Assembly (NCBI GenBank): GCA_020465985.1 | Contig: JAANYP010002010.1 | Span: 248,001-312,000 of the forward strand | Length of the DNA stretch: 64,000 nt | Reading direction: 5' to 3' | From: Centrapalus pauciflorus | Lineage: Eukaryota > Streptophyta > Magnoliopsida > Asterales > Asteraceae | Shown here: piece by piece, positions 34,798-48,080 of the stretch | Layout: each line of letters opens with the position of its first letter | How positions within the stretch are numbered: position 1 is the first letter of the stretch | The notes under the pieces: generated by a model | Database searches by the model: none | What the model was told of the DNA's origin: nothing | What the model saw: the letters and a program-made list of their open reading frames with translations, nothing else | Program-made: the position numbers and the translations under genes

Positions 34798-36027
34798 TTA
34801 ATCAGATTCCTCCCAGTCACATGTCTCAGCCATGAGTCCCTTCTGGCGATTGGAAGACACAGAGTTTTCCAATTTCCTCAGCTTAGCCATGGCCATAAGG
34901 TACTTAACCCTATAGCCATCATCCCTGTTAGTCTTGATAGGTTTGGATGACTGACCAACAGCTTTTGACACACAGTCAGCAGCTATATGGCCAGTTTTGC
35001 CACACTTGAAGCACTCAGCTTTGGATTTGTCAAATGCCTTCTTTTTGCCAGCACTTGAGCCTCCTTGCAGCATGTTTCTTCCAAACCTTTTCTTGTTGAA
35101 CCTTTTGACAAGCATGGCTATCATTTGCTCATCATCTTGTTCAGCAAGATCTGCAACATCTTCTTCGTCTGACACCTCCTCCTTTTCATCATCCTGTTGA
35201 TCAGGTTGAATGAACACATCACTCACCTGATTAACAGACTATCTCACATTAGCCACAAAGGCTGTACCTTTTCTGGACATTTCCAAGGCATTCCTCTTTT
35301 GTTGCCTTGATTGTTCATCATTCAGTAAGGATCCATACCGATTGACCAGATCCATACTTCTGATAGTACCTGAGTTCCTTAGGATGGTTGAGAAATAGTT
35401 CCACTCTTCAGGTAAAATGTCCAGAAACTTGTTCACCAAAGTAAGACTGTCCTTGGTGATCCCAACAGCTTTGAGATCATTCACCAGAGCAGTGAACCTG
35501 GTGTAGGTTTCAGTGAGAGACTCCTTTGGTTTGGCAAAGAAGAGTTCATACTGTCTAACAAGATTGTTAATCCTGTTGTCCAGTGTGATTGTGGGTCCAT
35601 CATAGACGGTACACAGAGTATCCCACATCTCCTTTGCAGTCTTCATTTTCTCAACCTGCTTGAACACATCATCAGGGAGAGAAATGACCAGGTTGTTTCT
35701 GGCCTTTGCATCTAGAGCCACCAGTCTCTTGTCTTCATCAGACCATTGAGCTTTGGCTTTCTCAAAGGTCCTGATTTCAGGAGCAGCTCCTTCAACCGCT
35801 GGAGTTATAGTGGTGACAGAGGTTGGCACATAGGGACCCTCCATCACTATCTCTGGCAGTTGTACGTCCAGATTCTCTAAGTAGAGCATCATTCTGCACT
35901 TCCAACCAGAGAAGTTTTGATGATTAAATTTGGGAGGTTTGCCCATAGAGCCATTGTCATAGTAAGAAGAATTTGCAGCACTGTTGTCCATGGAAACTTG
36001 GAGAATGAGAGATCTAGAATGACACAC
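34798..36027 (-). pseudogene. Sirevirus gag N-terminus with first zinc knuckle
   Basis: 36027-35239: gag (UBN2-type) fold with GKPPKFNHQNFSGWKCRM, AKEMWDTLCTVYDG, LTETYTRFTALVNDLKAVG. A TAG stops it at 35239-35241; the same frame goes on at 35226-34798 with an acidic stretch and CFKCGKTGHIAADC. It stops again with TAA at 34798-34800. The likely start is the Met at about 35991 (MDNSAANSSYYDNG), because the 11 residues before it are leader sequence next to the primer site. Each stop is a single-base change in an otherwise open frame. Confidence 0.8.
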
Positions 36028-36037
36028 ACTCTAAAAT

Positions 36038-36049
36038 GCTCTGATACCA
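36038..36049 (-). other. Primer-binding site, tRNA-Met type (Sirevirus)
   Basis: The - strand TGGTATCAGAGC starts 2 bp inside the 5' LTR end (36052). It fixes the orientation of the element. Confidence 0.9.
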
Positions 36050-36051
36050 GT

Positions 36052-37161
36052 TGTAGGTCCCGAAAGGTTCCCAAAGTATATAGTTATAAGCTGTAGAGGG
36101 GGGGTGAATACAGCACTTTAAAAACTACACTCTCTTTTTCTCAATGTTTGTATGTATTATCAACAATTGTTAATTACAAACAAGCTTGAATGCGGAATAG
36201 TTCAAGCTGAGATGACAGAATACAACAGTATGCTTACTAGTCTAAGACAGACTCAAACTAGATTACAATGAACACACTCACTAAGATGCACTCACTGTGT
36301 TTTACAAGACTCAAGGAACAGCTTAGGTAAATCAGCTTAGACACACAGATGCTGGTTTACAGAAGACTTGCATGCATGAAAATCACACTTGCACGTTCAC
36401 TCTTGGTTTAAGCACTTAGCTTTCTTCACACTTCTTTCTGACCTTGGAAGCTTCCTTTTATACTCACTTAGAGGATCTAAGAGAAACATCTTCATTGGAC
36501 AGAATGAAAAAGGAGAAGTCTTGTTTGAAAAGACAATATAACTTTTCTGCACTTTTCTGAAAAGCAGACGTGCAGAACTTTTGTCTTTTTACTTTGTCTA
36601 CTGTTGCATTGCCTTTAACTATTTTAGGAATGTCAACTTTGCGTCTTTCTTCCTTGTAAAGGCCTATTTTGATATAAGAAAAAGGTCTGTCACCCTTTTT
36701 CAAATAACCTTTTGTCTTCATGTGACAGAACAGCTTGGGCAGGCTGAGCGGTTCTGCTTTCCACTTTGTCTTTGACTTGTAAACTGATCTTGTAGTCAAA
36801 AACAATACATGATGACTTGGAAACAAATTCCATAAAGTGTTTAGCCTGTTCACAAAGAACAGGTTCTGTTCACAAAGAACAGAACACTTTAAAAATGCCC
36901 AAGCTGCTCAACAGTGTAGAGCAGCGTAGACAGTTTCTGTCCAGCCTGATCAGCAGACTGAGCAGCTTGGACAAACTGTCTTGGTTGCAACACATGCAAC
37001 GTATAGAACAGCTTTAGACTGATATTGCAAATCATTTTCAGGTTTCAATAAGGCATATAACAGGCCCTAAATTCAACCTTCAAATGAATCAACAGGTTTG
37101 ATTATAAAATCTCCCCCTCAGATATAGAACAGGTTTGACTGAGGCCTTTTTGTGCCTAACA
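36052..37161 (-). repeat. 5' LTR of the Sirevirus-like element
   Basis: Matches 14422-15548 with scattered substitutions and small indels. Palindromic word array at 36840-36985 (AACAGG, CTGTTC, CAGCCTG, AGCAGC). Confidence 0.9.
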
Positions 37162-37241
37162 TAAACATATATAACTAAATACTTGGTTAATACTCAGAAT
37201 ATTACCTAAACACATAATGCGGATCGATTAGACTGCTATCG
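37162..37241. other. Junction strip between copia LTR and gag ORF
   Basis: 80 bp, AT-rich, nothing recognisable. It should hold the start of the protease if the gag ORF to the right were complete; it does not. Confidence 0.5.
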
Positions 37242-40163
37242 TCACACAGGGTGTACCAACACTTGTTTTATACTCTTGTTTTTCTGTTCTCTTTTCTTCT
37301 TTCGCCAAACTTGTTTTCTCGAACCGTTCACAATGATATCTGACATAAAAGAAGTATGAGAATTAGTAGATTTAGATACCCGTTTCTTCTGTAAATTTTT
37401 CATACCTTTTGAAGATTCGACTTTACGTGCCATTGAGTCCGCTGATGAAGATGATTCACCCTTTTCAAAGTTAGGAGACTGAACAATAATTTTTGTTTTC
37501 TCCTTCTTTTGTTGTAATAATGGTGAATTTTCAGATGATTTTAAAGAATCTGTAGACATTCTTTGCAGAATTTTAACAGGTTCTTTATTATCATTTGATT
37601 GTTTGTTAGGCAAAGGTTTGATAAATTCACCAATTTTACCATACATTTGATCTAATGAATTAACGTCAGAGTGCATGTACAGATCAAATTCTTTTTCTGA
37701 ATTTATAGAATCTAGAGAAGTAGATGATTGTGGATCAGACAACTTTATGTTTTTAGGCTGATCTTGCAACATTTGTTCCATTTTTCTTAGTTCAGCCTTG
37801 AGAGTTCCATTCTCTGTCTCAAAATTTTTAATTTTCAATTCTAGATCAGAATTTATCTGTTCTAAAATTGAATTTGGCAAATATAATTTTTGAGATTGAG
37901 TAGGTAATTCAGACAAATCGTTTTCAGAATAAGTTTGAATGTACTCTTCTTTAGTATCAAGAATATTACTTGTTTCATTTATTCTGGTATAATCACCAGA
38001 ATTTTGCATTTTGGCTGATCGTAATCTTTTTATTTCTTCACTAGATTCTACTTCTTCAGAGGCTTTCATAAATGTCATTTTTAATCCTAAGTTCATGTAT
38101 CTGACATCATATAGTGTTGGTGAACTAGATATTGCTTTTGTCAGATACTTTGGATTTTCCCAACCAATTCCAGATTTAGAATTATAAAATTCTATGACTT
38201 TTGGTTGATTTAAATAAATTGTTTGATCTGTTTGCCCTCTTTTGATAAATTCATCTTCCATCTTCTTTATTTTCTCATAAAGTTTAGTTCTTTCTTCAAA
38301 AATAGCATGATATTTTACAGAAAAGTTTGAAGCATCTAATTCTGCTATTCGCAGTCTTTCTTGTAAATCAGATATATTGTAATTAAGATTGAGTATATTG
38401 CTTTGAAGTTCTCTTTCCTTATCTTGTAAGTCTGAAACCGCTCGTAAAGCTAATGCTTTATCTTTGGAAAAGTCTAAAACTAAGTTGTGTTCATTACGAA
38501 GTTTTTTCAAAGAATGAACATTTTTCTTTTCCGTCTTTAAAGATTTTTCAAACTTTTTAAGCATAAAGGCCATATGAGTTAGTTTTTCTTCTAATATACA
38601 TGATTCATCAATATCAGAGTCAGAATTAGAATGTACCTCCGGTTTATCTGAACCATCTGAGTTTTCAGACTCTGAATCTTCATCATTTTCAGCCTCATTT
38701 TTTCCAGTTGCCATCAATGCAACTTCTTCTGTCTCTTCCTCTTTATCAGACTCAGTTTCTTGTCTTTCTGCATCCTCTTCATCAGTTAATCCAACCCATA
38801 CCTCATCTTCAGCTATCATCGCTGATTCACTTAATTCTGACTCATTGAAAATTTCTGATTTGAGACAAATATGAGCATCTTCATCCAAAATGTCATCATC
38901 TTCTGATAACTGCAACCAGTGGTCATCCTCCGCCATAAGAGCTTTGCCAGACTCTTTTTCTTTGGCTAAGAGAGCCTTTCTTGTATAGTAGTCTGAGTTT
39001 TTGACTACTGGGGATCTGCATTCTCGGGCATAGTGACCTGGTTTTCCACAGTTGTAACAATTCTGTTCTGACTCTTTCTTAGCTGACTTTTCATATTTTT
39101 CAGTCTTTCGTGCACTACTTTCTCCAGATTTCTCATATTTATCCTTCTTCTCAATTTTCCTTGAGCCTGTTTTATAGCGCATCTTGTTGTTGGTTGGCTT
39201 TCTGTAAAATTTCTTTTGAAATGCTTTTGTAAGCAGTGCCATCTGCTTTTTCATCTCTTCTATTTCTGAATCAGCAGATGAATCTGAGGATTCTGATTCG
39301 GAAGATGTACTGCTGACTACGACTCTTTTCTCCTTTTTCAGCTTGTATTTATACTTTTTCTCTGCCAGTAGAGTCAGTGGATCAGCAGTTTCTTTCTCAG
39401 CTTTCTTCTTTCCTGATATTTTCCTCAACACAACCTCTTGATAGTTGTTGAGGTTTTCAAATATCATATGAAAATCCATTTCCTCGATATCCTTTGTTTG
39501 TTGGATAATCATAGCATATTTTTCCCATTCAGGATTCAGAACATTTAGAAATTTGACATTTATGTCCAGGTTGGACTTTGTCACTCCGTTTCTTTTCATC
39601 TCACTTACCAAATTCACAAACCTTAGGTAAGTGTTTTCCAAAAGTTCACCTTCACGAGCTCTGAAATTCTCAAACGTCATTAGGCTGTTTCTAGCCCTGT
39701 TTGTGGCAGCTCTGTCAGATCCCCTCATGATTTTACACATTTCATCCCAAATTGACTTAGCAGTTTTTGTATTTGTTAGGCAAGTGTAAATATAATTGGG
39801 GATGGATATCAACAGTAACTTTCTGGCAGTTTTGTCCCCTAATTTTCTCTTCTTTTGGGCCTTTGTCAGGTTGGTGACCTCAACAGTCCTCGGTGGAATT
39901 GGGGGATTACCAGTTGGTACTCCTGGGATTGTTTCCATGAAAGTGGCTGGTCCTTCTGTTAAGGATTTCAGCATCTCTTCGGACAGATCATGAAAACTGA
40001 TAAATTCAAGAAACCTCTCCCTCCATTGTACATATTCACCCCTGTATAAAATTGGGGGTTTGGTTTCTGATCCCATTGCCAGAGCGTCTTTAGACATATT
40101 GATTGATAGATGGGAAACTTGTCCAATATCTGATACGAATTGTGACATATAGTTTCCTAACAA
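37242..40163 (-). CDS. Uninterrupted 973-aa copia gag (pol missing)
   Basis: UBN2-type gag at residues 35-250 (YRGEYVQWRERFLEFIS, TAKSIWDEMCKIMRGS, ENTYLRFVNLVSEMKRNG). Then a Ser/Glu-rich region, one CCHC knuckle at residues 369-382 (CYNCGKPGHYAREC), a very acidic stretch (400-520), a long coiled coil (about 540-660) and a basic end (QVWRKKKREQKNKS). There is no stop in 2.9 kb, unlike the neighbours. The true start may be Met 23 (MSKDALAMGSETK). The protein halts where copia protease should begin, so it is the gag part of a second, different copia element. Alternative: a domesticated gag gene; no evidence either way. Confidence 0.75.
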   Translation of the reverse strand: MLGNYMSQFVSDIGQVSHLSINMSKDALAMGSETKPPILYRGEYVQWRERFLEFISFHDLSEEMLKSLTEGPATFMETIPGVPTGNPPIPPRTVEVTNLTKAQKKRKLGDKTARKLLLISIPNYIYTCLTNTKTAKSIWDEMCKIMRGSDRAATNRARNSLMTFENFRAREGELLENTYLRFVNLVSEMKRNGVTKSNLDINVKFLNVLNPEWEKYAMIIQQTKDIEEMDFHMIFENLNNYQEVVLRKISGKKKAEKETADPLTLLAEKKYKYKLKKEKRVVVSSTSSESESSDSSADSEIEEMKKQMALLTKAFQKKFYRKPTNNKMRYKTGSRKIEKKDKYEKSGESSARKTEKYEKSAKKESEQNCYNCGKPGHYARECRSPVVKNSDYYTRKALLAKEKESGKALMAEDDHWLQLSEDDDILDEDAHICLKSEIFNESELSESAMIAEDEVWVGLTDEEDAERQETESDKEEETEEVALMATGKNEAENDEDSESENSDGSDKPEVHSNSDSDIDESCILEEKLTHMAFMLKKFEKSLKTEKKNVHSLKKLRNEHNLVLDFSKDKALALRAVSDLQDKERELQSNILNLNYNISDLQERLRIAELDASNFSVKYHAIFEERTKLYEKIKKMEDEFIKRGQTDQTIYLNQPKVIEFYNSKSGIGWENPKYLTKAISSSPTLYDVRYMNLGLKMTFMKASEEVESSEEIKRLRSAKMQNSGDYTRINETSNILDTKEEYIQTYSENDLSELPTQSQKLYLPNSILEQINSDLELKIKNFETENGTLKAELRKMEQMLQDQPKNIKLSDPQSSTSLDSINSEKEFDLYMHSDVNSLDQMYGKIGEFIKPLPNKQSNDNKEPVKILQRMSTDSLKSSENSPLLQQKKEKTKIIVQSPNFEKGESSSSADSMARKVESSKGMKNLQKKRVSKSTNSHTSFMSDIIVNGSRKQVWRKKKREQKNKSIKQVLVHPV

Positions 40164-40544
40164 TCAATCAATAATATCAAATTATCAAGAACAATAAATG
40201 GAATTAACACTGACCGAATGATTATATTGAATGTAGACAAAATCGGTCACAGAGAGAATATAATCTTCTTCAACAGTGACCTTTTTCTCTGATTTTTATG
40301 CGTGGAAAATACTTGTCAGATCTATCACAAATAGAAAGTCAAAGATACTATATATACAATTCTAATAACTATCATGGAAATACAAAATAGCCCCTAGACT
40401 TTGTTTCCATCAATTAAAACATAACCTAACAATACGAGCACAGAAGCTTACCAGGTTTTGGTTATTTTATAATTAATTCCATACATATATCTTTCATATT
40501 ATATATTGTGTTTGCAAACTTTATTTAAGTATCATTTTGTTTCG
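40164..40544. other. Non-coding strip between copia gag and CACTA transposase
   Basis: AT-rich. It probably contains the leader of the gag ORF, but I found no LTR end, primer site or CACTA left terminus. Confidence 0.4.
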
Positions 40545-43071
<2,527 letters not shown>

Positions 43072-43179
43072 TTAGTTAATGCAATTACTGTACATGTACA
43101 CATTCCAATTTTTTTTGTGATGTTATACAAATAAATATATCATATGGTCACACGTTGTGGCCACTGTTTGATTAAATAT

Positions 43180-43468
43180 TTATGTGACTAAATAGTGCAT
43201 AAAATTTCAGTGGTCATTGGGTGAACAATTATGGTCACACTTTTTAGCACCTACGGCCACATTTGACATAATTTTATGTAACCAAAGCCCACAACAAGAC
43301 ACTCGTTATGTGACCAAATGGTTGCAATCAGCCACACACAAATAAAAATAAAGTGGCCATTTCACGGACAATAGTCACACAAAATAAAAGTTTACCTCAC
43401 TTAAAAGAGCATATGGTCACACTTTTTAACACCTACGACCACATTTGACATAATTTTATGTCACGAAA
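43180..43468. repeat. CACTA subterminal repeats, left of the array
   Basis: About one and a half units of the 180-bp repeat, with the words GGTCACACTTTTTA, CACCTACG and TTTTATGT. It is rich in TGTGACC/GGTCACA, a likely binding word for the accessory protein. Confidence 0.75.
43464..43468. repeat. Target-site duplication, left (family-B array)
   Basis: CGAAA immediately before TGTGACACCC; the perfect partner is at 60778-60782. Confidence 0.9.
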
Positions 43469-44919
43469 TGTGACACCCTTGCCACATTTAACCACAATTA
43501 CATAACACCCAGGATTAAACACCAAACATAAATTACATAATGATCTGAAAGCTTAATTAAAATGCGGAAGCAATAAAATACATAAATAAAATATTACAAC
43601 TGTTTCAAACACCCTTTGGTGCTACAGGGTTCCAATTCTAAGTCTACATACTCAGTAACATTACAATCATCCCAAATACATATTATAAAAACAATCCCAT
43701 TATTCAATTACCACGCTGAGTAGTAGATAATCTTCAATCACTTGAACAAATGACCTAGCTAGACGGTCCGGCTGCAGACTTTCCTTTTCCTGTAAAAACA
43801 TCAACAACTGAGGGATAAGCGAATGCTTAGTGAATACACGGATTACGCATTTTATAAATCCTTATGAAGCCCACAAGAGTAGCACCGACGACACACGTCG
43901 TGCACTCTCCACGTACACAAAGTACGACACACATGAGCCGTCGCTCCTACGAGCCCAAAGCTCGGTATGAAACCCAACCATCTGAGACAGACATAACATC
44001 GGGGATGACATACTGCCTACTAGAACCTCGGAGGGATCAGCTCCGGGTCATATAGCGCAGTAACATCGGAGTAACAAAAGCGACCCACCGGTCCATCGTT
44101 AGATGCATAACAAACGAACGGACATGCATCAAATAAGAATGTGCATCAAAATCTACGCAAGTTAGTAGAATTCCAAACGAAAAATGAAGCAACATGTCTC
44201 AGCAGACAATAGCAATCATAAAGCAGATATAAACATGCGAAATCATATGTACTCACAGTGGGTGCGTTATTAAACTTTAAGCAATTTTTATTTCTCTTCG
44301 GGCTTTCAACCGGACTCACCAAGTACCCCACTGTGGGTTAAATAACACCACAAGGGACCTGTTTCATTTTCATAATGAAAGCATATTATAAACATGTTCA
44401 TACATAAATGAGCATCAATTTGTACCAATAAAAGTTATTACAACATTTCAGAACCGACACCCGAAACTCATATTTAAATCCTCTTACTTGATGGTTTAAT
44501 CATTCCTAATTTATCCCTTCAATAACTTATTTATTAATGAGTTCCATCAAGTTTCTCAAGTTTCTCGAATTATCGTGTTAACCCGTCAAAATTATATTCG
44601 AAGTTTATACTTTTAATCTCCAATATTTGAGACTGTCAAAATGTCCATAATATATCCGAATTAAAGAGAGTCCGACCGGTTCAATTTTATTTTCACTAAT
44701 AAAACCCAACCAATATGATACATATCTATATATATATATAATATTGCTTCTGTACATGGGTTTCAGTATTAAATAGGTTTCGGTATGTTTTTATATATAA
44801 GTGTGGGTTTCAGTATGTTTCTATATATGTGTGTGGGTTTCGGTACTCACACCGAAACCTATAAGGTTTCGGTATCTCTCTTGTGGTTTCAGTACTTATG
44901 CATTAGACTTAGTATTATG
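43469..44919 (-). repeat. LTR-D, left outer LTR of the array, truncated
   Basis: Starts TGTGACACCC on the + strand and includes the 1.1-kb block missing from the inner LTRs, then a short TA tract (44729-44741) and the GGTTTCGGTA motifs. It breaks off at 44919 and joins gag sequence at a shared ATG. Confidence 0.9.
43790..44256 (-). other. Candidate LTR leader intron (LTR-D)
   Basis: Donor CACTGTGAGTAC at 44256 and acceptor TTTTTACAGG ending at 43790, same as in LTR-A. Confidence 0.35.
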
Positions 44920-46027
44920 GAGCAGCAGCAGCTGGATCATTCTTTCTGCAATTCCTACTGTAATGCCCCCATATACCACACTTATGGCAAGCATCACCTT
45001 TCCTTGGGAACTCATTCTGAAAATGACCCAACTCTCCACAGCAAAAGCAAGCGCGTCCGTTAGTGCATTTGCCGAAGTGTTCCAAGTGACACTTATTACA
45101 ATATCGTGGTTTGGTGTTGATGGAGTAGGCACGAGCACGACCAGAAGAACCAGACTGACGGCGATAAGACTGTTGCGGCGAGTACTGAGACGAGCGAGAA
45201 GAACCAGAGTAGCCTCCTTCGTGTTGACGTTTTGGTGGTGACGGTTGTGTTGGGTTGGTGGAAGCAGCAGCAGACCCAATGGAATAACCCGACATGATCA
45301 GAATTTGCTCTACATTCCTGGCAGCCTCTAATAAGCCAGCAAATGTAGGATAGCGAACGTTGCTCATAACCCTTCTAATCTCAATATCCAAACCAGCCTC
45401 AAATCGGGTCACCTTCCTTTCTTCAGTATCAACTTGATGAGGCGCAAACAAACTTAGCCTCGTGAATTTTACAGCATACTGGGACACAGTCTTAGTTCCC
45501 TGCATCAAAGCAATAAACTTTGCCTCTAGTCTTCGGCGCTCATCAACCGGACAGTACTGCTGAGTGAATAACTTTGTAAACTCATCCCACGTCATAACAG
45601 CCACTTTCTCCAATGTTAAGGCGTTCACCATCGCGTTCCACCACATAATCGCATCATTTGTGAACATAGCAGTAGCATACTGAACCATGTCCTTCTCAGC
45701 ACAATCGCTGATTCGGAATGTCCGTTCGGTTGCTGTTATCCATTCCAGTGCGGCAACAGCATCACCCAATCCATTAAACTCCACAGCACCATTTCCTTTG
45801 AAATCCTTAAACCGACAACCTTTGGGTTTGTTAGATGACCCAGTGTTGTCATCTTGTTCCTCATTGTTGCCCCCTTCCTTTTCCTTGTTCTTTCTCTTAT
45901 CCTCCCTTCTCTTAGCTTCGGCCTCATCTTGAGCCCGAAACTGATCTTGTATCATCTTGTTCTGCTCAGCCATCATGGCTAGCATCATCTCTCTGGTTTC
46001 TTCAGGTGTCATTCCTCCTCCAGACAT
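44920..46027 (-). pseudogene. Gag fragment of truncated internal unit 3 (family B)
   Basis: 370-codon frame from MSGGGMTPEETREMMLAMMA through the gag core (WWNAMVNALTLEKVAVM) and three zinc knuckles to the alanine run after the last knuckle, then joined to LTR sequence. The second knuckle reads CFCCGELGHFQNEF, with Phe in place of the fourth Cys, as in the other two units. The rest (protease to chromodomain) is deleted. Confidence 0.9.
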
Positions 46028-46229
46028 GTTCTGAAAATATAAACATATAACTTGTTTAGTAACATGTCATTAAATTAAAGACACCATCCTATTTGTCCCG
46101 TATGATAGTCAATCTCTTATAATTACTAGATCGTAACCTATCTTAGTTCAGATCATTACTTAAACCACTACACATCATCACCTAATGTTTGAGACCAAGA
46201 CCTCACGGACACTTGAATCTCAAACTACT

Positions 46230-46241
46230 GCTCTGATACCA
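46230..46241 (-). other. Primer-binding site of unit 3
   Basis: The - strand TGGTATCAGAGC, next to LTR-C, whose last roughly 45 bp (the CA end) are deleted at 46250/46251. Confidence 0.85.
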
Positions 46242-46246
46242 TCTCG

Positions 46247-46330
46247 TGTGAAGGATTAAACACCAAACATAAATTACATAATGATCTGAAAGCTTAATTA
46301 AAATGCGGAAGCAATAAAATACATAAATAA

Positions 46331-46414
<84 letters not shown>

Positions 46415-47507
46415 GCTTCTGTACATGGGTTTCAGTATTAAATGGGTTTCAGTATGTTTTTATATATGTGTGTGGGTTTCAGTATGTTTCTATATATGTG
46501 TGTGGGTTTCGGTACTCACACCGAAACCTATAAGGTTTCGGTATCTCTCTTGTGGTTTCAGTACTTATGCATTAGACTTAGTATTATGTGGGTTTCAATA
46601 GGAGGAGGGGGTTTCGGTAAAGGCAATACAGAAACCATCATGGTTTCGGTACCCCTTTTTATTGTTTCAGTACTCATTCTACGCACACACAGATAAAGTT
46701 TCAGTTAAGAGGGGGAGGTTTCGGTAGGTGTAATACCGAAACCATCAAGGTTTCAGTACCCCCATATGTAGTTTCGGTATTTGTGCAACACACAGAACCC
46801 TCGACTTAAACTCTTGAAAATCATATTTATAGCTTGAATCAAGACTTAAAATTTTATACATAACTACCACAATGCTTGATTTATATAAACCCATCATAAT
46901 ATGTAACATGCATAAACATTTTGAACCGAAAAACTCAGATTCGGTTTTCATCACAAACCGAACTATAAACTCTTAAATTCACGATTTTGAGAGATATTTA
47001 CCTTAAATTGCTTGTTGTAATGGTTATAGTTTCTCCTAAGCAACTCGAATCTGAAGTTTCAGCCTCCAATTTGATGTCTTCGTTGCTCTTGATTTGAAGA
47101 TGCAAGAACCGTATTTCTTTAGAGAGAAAAGAGCAGACACTTGAAATGGGATGTTTGTGAAAATGAAAAGACAAAAGTCTTTTTATTCACCAATATCAAA
47201 TTTTGACAATTTAAACCCTCAACTTCCTTTATTATCATTATACTTAAATAATTGTAGCTTTAAACTTAAAATTTCTAAATCCTCAAAATAATAACCAAAT
47301 TCTTAAATTTTATTAAATAAAGATTAAATCCTAATTTTATTCTTTCAACCACTTAATAATAATCATATTTACTTAATAAATTGAAATCATCAATTTCTGA
47401 ATTAAAAACAACCAACTTTTACAGTTAATCAAAATAAAATCCAACTTACATTAAAATTTTAAACTAATAAACCTCAAATACAATAATTTAACTTTAAGGA
47501 TGTTACA
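46247..47507 (-). repeat. LTR-C, inner short LTR
   Basis: About 1.26 kb. It lacks the 1.1-kb leader block between AAAATATTA and the TA tract (46335-46409, about 37 units here). It retains the motif array at 46430-46790 and the start TGTAACATCC at 47507. Confidence 0.9.
46430..46790. repeat. GGTTTCGGTA motif array (family-B LTR)
   Basis: About fifteen full or near copies of GGTTTCGGTA or its reverse complement TACCGAAACC in 360 bp, several as close inverted pairs that could fold. The same array is in LTR-B (52480-52830), LTR-A (59690-60050) and, shortened, LTR-D (44757-44900). Confidence 0.85.
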
Positions 47508-47544
47508 GCATGGGCTCCACCACGCTCAAACTTTGTCCTCGAAG

Positions 47545-48080
47545 TTATTTGACTTCAAACAGTTGCAGATATTTTCTTAACATTTCCGCCTTTGTCTCCC
47601 AAGTGTGATTTGCTCCTTTATGATGCTTCGAACGTACCAGCACCATTTCGATCTCTTTGCTTCTTAGCTTTTTCATCTTGGTATCCAATACACATTCCGG
47701 CTCCTCCACGTATCGGAGTCTTTCATCAAATTGCAGCTCAGTATGATCTGCCCAGTCCTCATTTCCAGTAGTAAATGACTTTCGGAGATTTCCAACATGA
47801 AACACCGGGTGTATGCCTGACATTTCTTCAGGCAACTCTAAACGATACGATTGATTCCCAACTTTGTCTACTATCTTAAATGGCCCAACAAATCTCGGAG
47901 CTAGTTTGCCTCTCTTCACGAAACGAGTAACACCCCTCATTGGTGATACTTTCAGATATACCCAATCATTCACATCAAAACTGATTGGTTTGTGCCTTCT
48001 GTCATAATAACTTTTCTGACGATCCTGGGCCGCTTTCATATTCTGCCTAATCAGTTGTATTTTCTCTTTTGTCTCTTGTC
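47545..48080 (-). pseudogene. Integrase C-terminus and chromodomain (unit 2)
   Basis: First Met at 48039, 164 codons. RFVGPFKIVDKVGNQSYRLEL, then a chromodomain (KEIEMVLVRSKHHKGANHTW), where Ser replaces the usual Trp of the VRW block. An in-frame TGA near 48081 separates it from the core besides the five-base gain. Confidence 0.8.

Larger units (their letters stand above)
14422..37161 (-). mobile_element. Ty1/copia Sirevirus-like retrotransposon, interrupted
   Basis: LTRs of 1127 bp (left, 3') and 1110 bp (right, 5') enclose, on the - strand, a tRNA-Met primer site, gag with zinc knuckle, protease, integrase, RT, RNase H and a large extra coding region before the 3' LTR. The order PR-IN-RT-RH is that of copia. 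The long gag, the extra post-pol ORF and the LTRs full of short palindromic motifs point to the Sirevirus lineage. A 9.2-kb gypsy element (21529-30762) splits the RT gene; without it the element is about 13.5 kb. The flanks do not match (GGTAT left, TAAAC right). Confidence 0.8.

Noticed and set aside
36038..36049. Possible tRNA-Met gene pieces at the TGGTATCAGAGC sites
   Set aside because: Only the 12-base primer match is present next to LTR ends; no tRNA cloverleaf.
40164..40544. Left terminus of the CACTA element
   Set aside because: Searched for CACTGATACAAA or the TGTGACC words; only isolated CACTGACC and GGTCAC were seen, not enough.
44785..45241. Small + strand frames over LTR-D and the gag fragment, with matching ones in the other units
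   Set aside because: Opposite-strand shadows of gag and LTR motif arrays.
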